A stretch of DNA of 13,313 bases from DASTCC01 sp035711465. Lineage in GTDB: Bacteria > Acidobacteriota > Vicinamibacteria > Vicinamibacterales > SCN-69-37. The stretch is taken from assembly GCA_035711465.1 (NCBI GenBank), contig DASTCC010000253.1, positions 1 through 13,313 of the forward strand, in the 5' to 3' direction. The translations under genes were made by a program, and so were the position numbers. The notes under the pieces were generated by a model, which worked only from the letters and a program-made list of their open reading frames with translations, was not told the origin of the DNA and made no database searches. Of the stretch, positions 1 to 6,404 are shown piece by piece (position 1 is the stretch's first letter; every line of letters starts with the position of its first letter).

Positions 1-15
1 GTTCCCGGTCACCTT

Positions 16-33
16 CGCGCCCGCCCGGGCGCG
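16..33. other. GC-rich hairpin at the left edge of the window
   Basis: CGCGCCC at 16-22 and GGGCGCG at 27-33 form a perfect 7-bp stem with a four-base loop. A pyrimidine-rich stretch with only short T runs follows (41-50). It could be the terminator of a gene lying left of the window, but it lacks a proper U tract, so this reading is weak. Confidence 0.35.
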
Positions 34-52
34 CGTCAGCTCTTTCCCTCTG

Positions 53-58
53 TACTAT
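53..58 (+). promoter_or_regulatory. Possible -10 element for the DNA methyltransferase gene
   Basis: TACTAT fits the TAnnnT pattern and lies about 29 nt before the ATG at 88. No recognisable -35 hexamer sits at the right distance. The purine-rich GAGAAG at 74-79 lies 8 nt before the ATG and may be the ribosome binding site. This is inference from position and composition only. Confidence 0.3.
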
Positions 59-87
59 TGTGAGCCTGCGTCCGAGAAGCCACCCAT

Positions 88-951
88 ATGGCTCTGGCCC
101 TGGTCACCCCGCGAGCGCTGCCGCCGATCGAGTTCACGGTCGGGACGAGCCGCGTCCGCCTCTACCAGGGCGACTGCCTCGATGTGCTGGCCGGACTCGA
201 TTCCGGCTCGATCGACGTCGTCGTGACCTCGCCGCCCTATAACCTGGGCATCAAGTACCGAAGCTACTCGGACGACCTGCCCCGATCGGAGTACCTGGCG
301 TGGACCGAACGGTGGACGCGCGCGGTCGCCAGGACGTTGCGGCCCGAGGGGTCGCTGTTCCTGAACGTCGGCGCGAAGCCGACCGATCCGTGGATTCCGC
401 TCGAGGTCGCGCAGACCGCCCGCCGGCACTTCAAGCTGCAGAACACGATTCACTGGGTCAAGTCGATCGCGATCGACGCCGCGGCGGTCTCGGAAGACGG
501 CAAACCCGTGGCCGTCGGCCACTACAAGCCGATCAACAGCGACCGGTTCGTGAACGACTGCCACGAGTTCATCTTCCATTTTTCCCCGGCCGGCCGGACC
601 CGTCTGGACCGCCGCGCCGTCGGCGTCCCCTACCAGGACGCCTCGAACATCAAACGCTGGGCCGCCGCCGGCGGCGGCCTCCGCTGCCGCGGCAACACCT
701 GGTTCATCCCCTACGACACGATCCAGAGCCGCGACCGCGACCGTCCGCACCCGGCCTCGTTCCCCGTCAAGCTGCCGGAGCAGTGCATCCGCCTCCACGG
801 CGTCGGCAGCCGCCCGACGGTGCTCGATCCGTTCCTCGGCCTCGGCAGCACGGGCGTCGCCGCGATCAAGCTCGGCCTGGACTTCGTCGGTATCGAATTG
901 GACCCCGGCTACCTACAGGAAGCCGTCGCGCGCATGAAAGCGACGAAGTAA
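88..951 (+). CDS. Site-specific DNA methyltransferase (amino-methylating, beta class)
   Basis: The 287-residue protein should transfer a methyl group from S-adenosylmethionine to the exocyclic amino group of cytosine (N4) or adenine (N6) in a short DNA target. Catalytic motif IV, TSPPYN, is at residues 47-52. The SAM-binding motif I, DPFLGLGS, lies near the C-terminus at 247-254, followed by the acidic segment FVGIELDP at 266-273. The HPASFPVKLPEQCI segment (221-234), typical of this superfamily, comes just before motif I. Motif IV before motif I is the beta-class order, as in CcrM-type and many N4-cytosine enzymes. TSPPY rather than DPPY leans towards N4-cytosine but does not prove it. The length is normal for a full enzyme. 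GAGAAG 8 nt upstream supports the ATG at 88. No restriction enzyme gene adjoins it here: the next gene is convergent, and only 87 nt upstream are visible. It may be an orphan regulatory methylase or the end of a restriction-modification operon. The specificity cannot be read from the sequence. Confidence 0.93.
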   Translation: MALALVTPRALPPIEFTVGTSRVRLYQGDCLDVLAGLDSGSIDVVVTSPPYNLGIKYRSYSDDLPRSEYLAWTERWTRAVARTLRPEGSLFLNVGAKPTDPWIPLEVAQTARRHFKLQNTIHWVKSIAIDAAAVSEDGKPVAVGHYKPINSDRFVNDCHEFIFHFSPAGRTRLDRRAVGVPYQDASNIKRWAAAGGGLRCRGNTWFIPYDTIQSRDRDRPHPASFPVKLPEQCIRLHGVGSRPTVLDPFLGLGSTGVAAIKLGLDFVGIELDPGYLQEAVARMKATK

Positions 952-970
952 CGACGCACGAAAAGAACGA

Positions 971-1010
971 GGGCGGCATGGAGTCTTTCTCCACGCCGCC
1001 CTGTTGTTTT
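971..1010 (+). terminator. Intrinsic terminator of the DNA methyltransferase gene
   Basis: GGGCGGC (971-977) pairs with GCCGCCC (995-1001), and TGGAG (979-983) pairs with CTCCA (989-993). A single A/C mismatch separates the two helices, and the loop is TCTTT. The T-rich tail TGTTGTTTT (1002-1010) follows directly on the + strand. It lies 20 nt after the methyltransferase stop codon and faces a convergent gene. Confidence 0.85.
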
Positions 1011-1015
1011 GAGAA

Positions 1016-1078
1016 CCTCAGTCTTGAGTTTTGGGTCTTGAGTTTTGAGTTCTCGGTTCTGAGTTCCTCGTTCTCAGT
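1016..1078. repeat. Degenerate heptanucleotide tandem array (nine units)
   Basis: Read in steps of seven from 1016, the units are CCTCAGT, CTTGAGT, TTTGGGT, CTTGAGT, TTTGAGT, TCTCGGT, TCTGAGT, TCCTCGT and TCTCAGT. The consensus is roughly TCTGAGT, and every unit ends in GT. It fills the convergent space between the methyltransferase terminator and the stop codon of the TonB-dependent receptor. The period and register match the array at the right edge of the window. Confidence 0.8.
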
Positions 1079-1089
1079 TACTGAAGCTC

Positions 1090-4000
1090 TTAGAACCGAA
1101 TCCGTCCGCCGAGCTGCATCTGCCACCGCGAGCGCAGGTCGCTCTTGAGATAGGGGCTGAAGTTCGGATTGGCCAGAGCGGAGATGTCCACCCTGGTGAT
1201 CTGTCCGTTGCTCACCGTCGGCGTGAAGATCGTGATCTGGTTGAACTGCGTGTACTGGACCAGCCCCTTGTCCGAGTTGAAGAGGTTGATCAGGTTCAGG
1301 ATATCGAGCGTGATCTCGGCCTTGACGCGTTGGAACGGCAGGCCGAAGATGAACCGGCCGTCGAGCGTGTTCGTCCAGGGCCCGCGGCAGGAGTTGCGCT
1401 CCATGATCTGGCCGATCTGGCTGGCCATGCAGTCGTCGCTCTCCAGGAACGCGCGAAGCTGTTCGTAGGTCGCGCCGACCAGATTCACTTCCGACGCGCT
1501 CGCCGGCAGGTAGAAGTTATCGTTGAAGCCGCTGGTGTCGCCGTTGACGTCGCGGTTGTAGCTCAGCGTCCACGGCCGCCCCGACTGCGCCGTGTAGAAC
1601 ACCGATGCCGTCATCACGAGGCCCCTGTAGATGGGCACGTCGTAGGCGGCGTTGAAGCTGATGCGGTGACCCGGATCGAAGTTCGACCTCGTGTTCCTGG
1701 GGTTGTTCGGATCGGCGTCGATGTAGACGTTCTGCCAGTTGGACGCGGCCTGCGAGTTCGTGCCGTCGAGGATCGACGTCGACTGGCCGTACCCGTAGGA
1801 GCCGCTGGCGTACCAGCCGTTGCGGAAGGCGCGCTTGAGCTCGAAGTTGAGATTCCAGCTGCTGCCCTCGTTGGTGTTGGTGAGCAGGATGACGTTGCTC
1901 AGCGACGGGACGACGTTGCGTGCAAAGCGCGGCCGGCCGTCCTGGTTGAGCGTGCCGACCTGCTGCAGGTTGAGGTTCTGGTACTTCACGTCGTTGACGT
2001 TCTTCGCCCACAGGAACTCGGCCGTGCCGACCACGCCGCTCCAGATCTCGCGGTCGTAGCCGAGGTTGCCGCGGAGCAGCTGCGGGAACTGGAAGTCCGG
2101 GTCGACGACGTCGATCTCGTTGGACGGGAACGTGCCACCGGTCAACTCCTTCGGCTGGTTGAAGGCGTCGGGCACGAACGGGATGTTGTTGTTGTCGTTG
2201 AACGTCCGCTGCAGGCGGCGGAACTCGATGCCGGTGTTGCCGTACTGGTTCGAGAGCCAGACGTAGGGCGAACGGCCCGTGAACAGCCCGAGCCCGCCGC
2301 GCAGCTGTTCCTTGCCGTCACCGTTGAGGTCCCAGTTGAACCCGACGCGAGGCGACCACTGCGCCGGCGACGGCACGATGTCGGTGGCGTAGCCGAAGTT
2401 GTCGACGGCGACCGGATTCGCGGTCGGCTTGTCCGGGAAATGCGGGATGTCGAGCCGGATGCCGGCGGTGATGGTGACGTTCGATCGCACCCGCCACTGG
2501 TCGCCGGCGTAGAAGCCCCACTGCGCGACGTCGAAGCGCGCCGCCTGCTGCGGGTCGCTCGTCGCCGAGAAGCTGTGGTCGAACGACTGCGCGTTGCCGG
2601 CGGCGAAATTGGCCAGGCTGTTGAAGCCGTAGTTGCCGAAGTTGTCGCGGATGAACAGATTGCGGAAGTCGTAGAACTCGTTGTGCGTGCCGACGGTGAA
2701 GGTATGCGCGCCGCGCACGAGCGTGTAGTCGTCGTGAATCTCGAGGATGTCCTGGTCGAGCTCGTTGGCCGACGAGAAGTTCTCGCGCCCGGCCCGCACC
2801 CGCAGCGTCGGCGAGATCGTCACGTCGACCATCGGAAACGGCCGCGGCTCGAAGTCCTGGCCTCCGCGCCGATCGCGGATGGTCGAGTAGGTGATGCGGA
2901 ATTCGTTGACCGCGTTGCCGAGATTGCTGTTGAGCTGGCCGACCGTCGAGTGCGTCTTCGAGGTGAACAGGTAGAAGTTGTCCGGCAGGTTGTAGTTCGT
3001 CACCGTCGGGAAGCCGATGCTGTTGACGGCGTCGACGTAGTTGTGGCGAACGGTCAGCCGGTGGTTGTTCGAGACGTTGAAGTCGCCGCGGACGAAGATC
3101 TTGTTGCTGTCGGTCGGCTTGATGAACTCGTCCTTGGCGTTCGGCCCGAGGTCGTAGTTGTAGACGTCGCGGAGGATGCGCAGCATCTCGTCGACGCCGG
3201 CCTCCTGCCCGGTTTCCGAGCCGGACCCGACGACCGAGAACCCGGTGCCACTCTCCTTGCGCGCCCAGTCGCCATTGAGAAAGAAGAAGGCCCGGTTGGT
3301 GCGCAGCGGACCGCCGATGCTGAAGCCGCTCTGCACGTCGCTGAAGTCGGCGATCGGCTTGTCGTCGGCGCCGTCGCCGATCCAGGCCTGATTGCGGCCG
3401 AACACGAAGGCGGTGCCGTGGTACTGATTCGATCCGCTCTTGGTGATGGCGTTGATGCCGCCGCCGGTGAAGCTGCCCTGCCGCACGTCGTACGGCGAGA
3501 CCAGCACCTGCAGCTCCTGAATCGCGTCGAGGCTGATCGGCGCCGTTTCCGTCGCGCCGCCCGGCGTGCCGCCCGAGGCCGCCAGGCCGAAGACGTCGTT
3601 GTTGACCGCGCCGTCGATCTGGATGTTGTTGTAGCGGTAGTTGCGGCCGGCGATCGCCGGCGCCGGCACGTCGTCGTTCAGGCTGACCGTGTTGACGTAC
3701 GGATTGACGCGCACGATGTCGGTCATGGTCCGCGCGATCGTCGGCAGCGCTTCCTTCACCTGGTTCGAAATCGTCGCCGCCGTCCCCGCCTGGCTGGTAT
3801 CCACCAGCTGCTGCGCCGCGGTGACGACGATGTTCTCGCTGACCGTCGCCAGCTCCATCTTGAAATCGACCACGCGCTGTTCGCCGAGGCTGACGACCGC
3901 GTCCTGCGTCGCGTCACGGAACCCCGAGAGCGTCGCCTTGAGCGCGTACGGCCCGACGGCAGCGTTGAGGATGATGAACTGACCATCGGTCTGCGTCACC

Positions 4001-4194
4001 GCCACGAAGGTGGTGCCGGTGCCCTTGTGGACGGCGGTGACGGTCACGCCGGGCAGCCGGCCGCCCTGCTGGTCTTGGACCGTGCCCGCCATGCTGCCGG
4101 TGGTGGCGGTTTGCGCCAGGGCCGGACTGGCGAGAGCAAGCGCGGCACACAACGTGAGGCTGAACCGCAGCGCGAGGTTGTTCAATCGCGTCAT
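1090..4194 (-). CDS. TonB-dependent outer-membrane receptor, Oar-like, with carboxypeptidase-regulatory-like domain
   Basis: The 1034-residue protein should be a gated outer-membrane channel powered by TonB/ExbB/ExbD. Its substrate cannot be read from the sequence; related acidobacterial receptors are usually linked to carbohydrate or peptide uptake. A Sec signal peptide covers about residues 1-28 and ends ALAQ. A beta-sandwich of the carboxypeptidase-regulatory type follows (about 33-118; GTVQDQQGGRLPGVTV and the later YALKATLSGF are typical). ENIVVTA at 120-126 looks like a TonB box, and the plug spans about 130-255 (IQELQVLVSPYDVRQGSF is diagnostic). The rest is a long beta-barrel ending GGRIRF, with the C-terminal aromatic residue expected for insertion by BAM. 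GGAG (complement of 4202-4205) lies 7 nt before the ATG and fixes the start. It is the last gene of a run of - strand genes. A 207-bp gap and a possible promoter separate it from the VWA-family gene, so it may be transcribed separately. Confidence 0.95.
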   Translation of the reverse strand: MTRLNNLALRFSLTLCAALALASPALAQTATTGSMAGTVQDQQGGRLPGVTVTAVHKGTGTTFVAVTQTDGQFIILNAAVGPYALKATLSGFRDATQDAVVSLGEQRVVDFKMELATVSENIVVTAAQQLVDTSQAGTAATISNQVKEALPTIARTMTDIVRVNPYVNTVSLNDDVPAPAIAGRNYRYNNIQIDGAVNNDVFGLAASGGTPGGATETAPISLDAIQELQVLVSPYDVRQGSFTGGGINAITKSGSNQYHGTAFVFGRNQAWIGDGADDKPIADFSDVQSGFSIGGPLRTNRAFFFLNGDWARKESGTGFSVVGSGSETGQEAGVDEMLRILRDVYNYDLGPNAKDEFIKPTDSNKIFVRGDFNVSNNHRLTVRHNYVDAVNSIGFPTVTNYNLPDNFYLFTSKTHSTVGQLNSNLGNAVNEFRITYSTIRDRRGGQDFEPRPFPMVDVTISPTLRVRAGRENFSSANELDQDILEIHDDYTLVRGAHTFTVGTHNEFYDFRNLFIRDNFGNYGFNSLANFAAGNAQSFDHSFSATSDPQQAARFDVAQWGFYAGDQWRVRSNVTITAGIRLDIPHFPDKPTANPVAVDNFGYATDIVPSPAQWSPRVGFNWDLNGDGKEQLRGGLGLFTGRSPYVWLSNQYGNTGIEFRRLQRTFNDNNNIPFVPDAFNQPKELTGGTFPSNEIDVVDPDFQFPQLLRGNLGYDREIWSGVVGTAEFLWAKNVNDVKYQNLNLQQVGTLNQDGRPRFARNVVPSLSNVILLTNTNEGSSWNLNFELKRAFRNGWYASGSYGYGQSTSILDGTNSQAASNWQNVYIDADPNNPRNTRSNFDPGHRISFNAAYDVPIYRGLVMTASVFYTAQSGRPWTLSYNRDVNGDTSGFNDNFYLPASASEVNLVGATYEQLRAFLESDDCMASQIGQIMERNSCRGPWTNTLDGRFIFGLPFQRVKAEITLDILNLINLFNSDKGLVQYTQFNQITIFTPTVSNGQITRVDISALANPNFSPYLKSDLRSRWQMQLGGRIRF

Positions 4195-4258
4195 TCGGAA
4201 TCTCCAGGGAACGTGAGACGGTGGGGCTGACGGATGCGACCGGGCCGCAGCAATCCTG

Positions 4259-4279
4259 GACGCTCGCCGGACGAGCGTC
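4259..4279 (-). promoter_or_regulatory. Perfect hairpin in the leader of the TonB-dependent receptor gene
   Basis: GACGCTCG (4259-4266) and CGAGCGTC (4272-4279) form an uninterrupted 8-bp stem with a five-base loop. It lies 65 nt upstream of the receptor start codon. No T run follows on either strand, so it is not a standard terminator. It could stabilise or control the receptor's leader RNA, or be the remnant of a terminator of the upstream VWA-family gene. Confidence 0.5.
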
Positions 4280-4370
4280 GTGCCATGAAAGGGATGAGGA
4301 CGAAGTAATCCTGTCTTCGGGAACCCGCGGTCGGTATCGCAGCTCGCACAGCCGACTCGGAACGGCGTGA

Positions 4371-4376
4371 AGTATA
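4371..4376 (-). promoter_or_regulatory. Possible -10 element for the TonB-dependent receptor gene
   Basis: The complement reads TATACT, a five-of-six match to TATAAT, 26 nt after the VWA-family stop codon in the transcription direction. Transcription from here would give a leader of about 170 nt containing the 4259-4279 hairpin. I see no clear -35 hexamer at 16-18 bp. The rest of the 4195-4401 gap shows only a short GCCGGCCGGC palindrome at 4387-4396. Confidence 0.35.
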
Positions 4377-4401
4377 CAGTACGGACGCCGGCCGGCTCTG
4401 A

Positions 4402-5688
4402 CTACTTCCTCGGCGGGCGCTTCAGCGTGTACTCGGATCGGTAGATCAGACTCACATCCGGTCGATCGACCGCGATCTCGATTTTTCTCCGGACCTTCAT
4501 CGGATCCGGGTTGTTCGAGTTGTAGCCGATCATGTAGTAGTCGCTGGTTTCGGCGTCGATGCGCTGCAGCCCCTGCTTGAAGTTGTTGGTGTTGCAGATG
4601 CAGAAGCCGCCGGTTTCCTCGCCGAGCACCTGCAGCGAACTCACGGTCGTCATGACGTAGTCACGCCACTCTTCGGCGGACAGGTTCGAGCCGATGTCCG
4701 GGCCGGCGTTCAGGCCGCGCGGATCGATCGTGTAGAACGTCACGTTGGCGCGCCGCGCCGCGCGCGTCAGCTCCGCGATCTCCGCGATCAGATCCGACTC
4801 GGCGAACTGCTGGCCCTGCTTCTCGAATGGATTCTCGTACGGCGCCGGCCCGTTGCGATCGCGGCCGGCGGCAAACTGCTCGGGAATCGCGTAGAGCTCC
4901 TGGGCCCGCTTGTAACGCGCGTCCTTGAACGGGTTGAACGAGTAGCCGCTGCTCACGTAGATGAACGACTTGCGGCGGTTCGAGATCTGGGACGCCGTGT
5001 CGAGCAGCTCGTAAGCGAGCGAGAACGCGACATGCGCCTGGTAGCGGATGCCCTGGGGGCCCTGCGCGGTTTCGGGCGATGACGCGATCTCCGCGGCCGT
5101 CTGCCCGCCGCCCATCACCTTGCCGATCGCTTCGTTGAAGCGCACGTGGTTGTAGTCGTAGTTCAGATCGATCGCGATCGACGAGTAGCCGGACGAGACG
5201 ATGCCGACGAGGTCGCCCTCGTGGATGAGCTCGTCGCGGATCTGCCCGAGCACGTTGCGCACGCGCGGCGTGTCCATCGCCTGCAGGTGCAGGTCGTCGA
5301 TGAAGATGATGAAGATCCGGCCTGAGGTATCCGCCGGCGGCCGTGCCGCCGGCATGATCAGGCCTTCGGTCATGCGCGTCACCGGCGCCGCTTCGGCCTG
5401 GAGCGCGCGGCCGCCGATGATCGGCTGAAACACCGTGATCGCCTGTTCGACGCCGTCTTCGAAGACCTTGAACTCGCTCTTCTTCAGGTCGGGAACGAAC
5501 TGGCCTTTCGCGTCGCGGGCGATGACGGCGGTCTGAACGCCCTCAGCGATCGCCCGGAAGGTCGTCTGCTGGCCCGGCTGCGTCTGCGCCGAGACCGCGA
5601 TCGTCGCCACCGTCAACGGCAGGAGCAGCCACGTCAGCCGCCGCGCCGTCGTCCGGTGTCCATGCCCTTTCGCGCTCACGTTCACCAT
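4402..5688 (-). CDS. Secreted VWA-family protein (VWFA-related Acidobacterial domain)
   Basis: The 428-residue protein has an N-terminal basic and hydrophobic export signal (about residues 15-35, ending VSAQ). A segment at 52-88 (VFEDG at 75-79, then AITVFQP) is the hallmark opening of the VWFA-related Acidobacterial family (TIGR03436 type). A Rossmann-like VWA fold follows: strand IFIIFIDDLHL at 125-135, strand SFIYVSSGYSF near 242-252, and a C-terminal SDYYMIGY strand. The metal-site DxSxS motif of classical VWA domains is replaced by IDDLHLQ, so metal-dependent adhesion may be altered or lost. Family members are exported proteins of unknown function, often near other envelope genes as here. 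The ATG at 5688 has no spaced ribosome binding site: a GGGG run touches it directly. GTG at codon 4 would have that GGGG at 9 nt, so the start is uncertain by three codons. A -10-like CATAAT 8 nt upstream suggests an almost leaderless message. Confidence 0.88.
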   Translation of the reverse strand: MVNVSAKGHGHRTTARRLTWLLLPLTVATIAVSAQTQPGQQTTFRAIAEGVQTAVIARDAKGQFVPDLKKSEFKVFEDGVEQAITVFQPIIGGRALQAEAAPVTRMTEGLIMPAARPPADTSGRIFIIFIDDLHLQAMDTPRVRNVLGQIRDELIHEGDLVGIVSSGYSSIAIDLNYDYNHVRFNEAIGKVMGGGQTAAEIASSPETAQGPQGIRYQAHVAFSLAYELLDTASQISNRRKSFIYVSSGYSFNPFKDARYKRAQELYAIPEQFAAGRDRNGPAPYENPFEKQGQQFAESDLIAEIAELTRAARRANVTFYTIDPRGLNAGPDIGSNLSAEEWRDYVMTTVSSLQVLGEETGGFCICNTNNFKQGLQRIDAETSDYYMIGYNSNNPDPMKVRRKIEIAVDRPDVSLIYRSEYTLKRPPRK

Positions 5689-6397
5689 CCCCAGCCATTA
5701 TGCCAGAGGCCTCTGGCGCCCCCGGGCCCGCCTCCGGCGCCTCGCCGGCCTCGGTCTGAGGGCCGGAATCCGACAGCTCCTGACGGCGGTCGTGGCGATG
5801 CCGCCCGCCGCGACGGCCGCGGCGGCGCTGCGGCAGCTCGGACGTGATCGCCTCCCACTCGGCCTCGATGGTCGCCAGGCCGGCACGGACGGCGGCCTCG
5901 TCCGGCCACTCGTCAGGATTGAGACGCGCGGCCCGATCGGTCAGCCGGTCGCGGTCCTCGGGGGTGCGGGCACGGCGCAGGATCCGCTGGAGCAGATCGG
6001 CGTGCCGCTGCCGCAGCCGGAGCGCCTCGGCCGCGCCGGCCACGCGTCCCAGCAGGGACTGATCGTCGATCGCGATTGGCGCCGGGTCGGGCGCCGCAGG
6101 CCGCGGCTCGGGCTTCGGCCTCTTCGCGCTCTTCGCGGGACGCTCGCGAGGCTCGACGTGCGGCGCGACGATCTCGCGGTGCAGCGCCGTCCAGTCGAAG
6201 CTCAGATCCGGATGCGTGTGCTCGAGCGCTTCGACCACCTCCGCGTCGAGCGCCTTACGCCCCATCTTCAGGCTGGCCGGCGAACGGAAGACATAGAGGA
6301 CGCGCGTCCGCTGCGGCCCCTGCTGCGAGCGGTACTGATGCAGCACGGTCGTGCACTCGTACCCGCGCTTGTCCCGGGTGTACCGAATGAACGGCAC
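5543..6397 (-). CDS. Unknown protein with basic C-terminal region; overlaps the VWA-family gene
   Basis: I do not recognise the family of this 284-residue protein. It has a compact N-terminal domain (about residues 1-75; aromatic and basic, with VLYVFRSP at 33-40 and HTHPDLSFDW at 60-69) and a charged Pro/Lys linker (80-108). A helical, coiled-coil-like region rich in Arg, Glu and Leu follows (about 112-190), then an Arg/Gly/His-rich patch (190-206). An acidic Gly/Ala-rich end completes it. No signal peptide is seen, so it is probably cytoplasmic, and the basic patch hints at nucleic-acid contact. The GTG at 6397 is chosen because it lies 7 nt after the stop of the upstream gene and has GAGG 10 nt before it, suggesting coupled translation. 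The open frame runs 146 bp into the VWA-family gene, so its last 48 or so residues are read out of frame within that gene's signal region. Either this is a true long overlap or a frameshift lies near the end. Confidence 0.7.
   Translation of the reverse strand: MPFIRYTRDKRGYECTTVLHQYRSQQGPQRTRVLYVFRSPASLKMGRKALDAEVVEALEHTHPDLSFDWTALHREIVAPHVEPRERPAKSAKRPKPEPRPAAPDPAPIAIDDQSLLGRVAGAAEALRLRQRHADLLQRILRRARTPEDRDRLTDRAARLNPDEWPDEAAVRAGLATIEAEWEAITSELPQRRRGRRGGRHRHDRRQELSDSGPQTEAGEAPEAGPGAPEASGIMAGDGERERERAWTPDDGAAADVAAPAVDGGDDRGLGADAAGPADDLPGDR
5697..5702 (-). promoter_or_regulatory. -10-like element just before the VWA-family start codon
   Basis: The complement reads CATAAT, five of six matches to TATAAT, ending 8 nt before the ATG at 5688. 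A start of transcription about 7 nt downstream would fall at or next to the start codon, giving a leaderless or nearly leaderless mRNA. No -35 hexamer is apparent. The same arrangement is seen at 7265-7270 and 11390-11395. Confidence 0.5.
5702..5717. promoter_or_regulatory. Perfect 16-bp palindrome at the VWA-family promoter
   Basis: GCCAGAGGCCTCTGGC is an exact inverted repeat without spacer. It abuts the CATAAT element and covers the region between -10 and -35, where a dimeric repressor would bind. It also lies inside the 3' part of the upstream unknown gene, so its symmetry could be partly accidental in GC-rich coding DNA. Confidence 0.4.
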
Positions 6398-6404
6398 TCT
6401 GCCC

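Noticed and set aside
300..1148. 282-codon + strand frame overlapping the DNA methyltransferase
   Set aside because: Shifted-frame shadow rich in Arg/Pro that runs through the terminator and the heptamer array.
1330..4230. 966-codon open frame on the + strand opposite the TonB-dependent receptor
   Set aside because: It is an antisense shadow kept open by high G+C. Its product is a low-complexity Arg/Val/Asp-rich chain with no domain, while the opposite strand encodes a clear receptor with signal peptide, plug and barrel.
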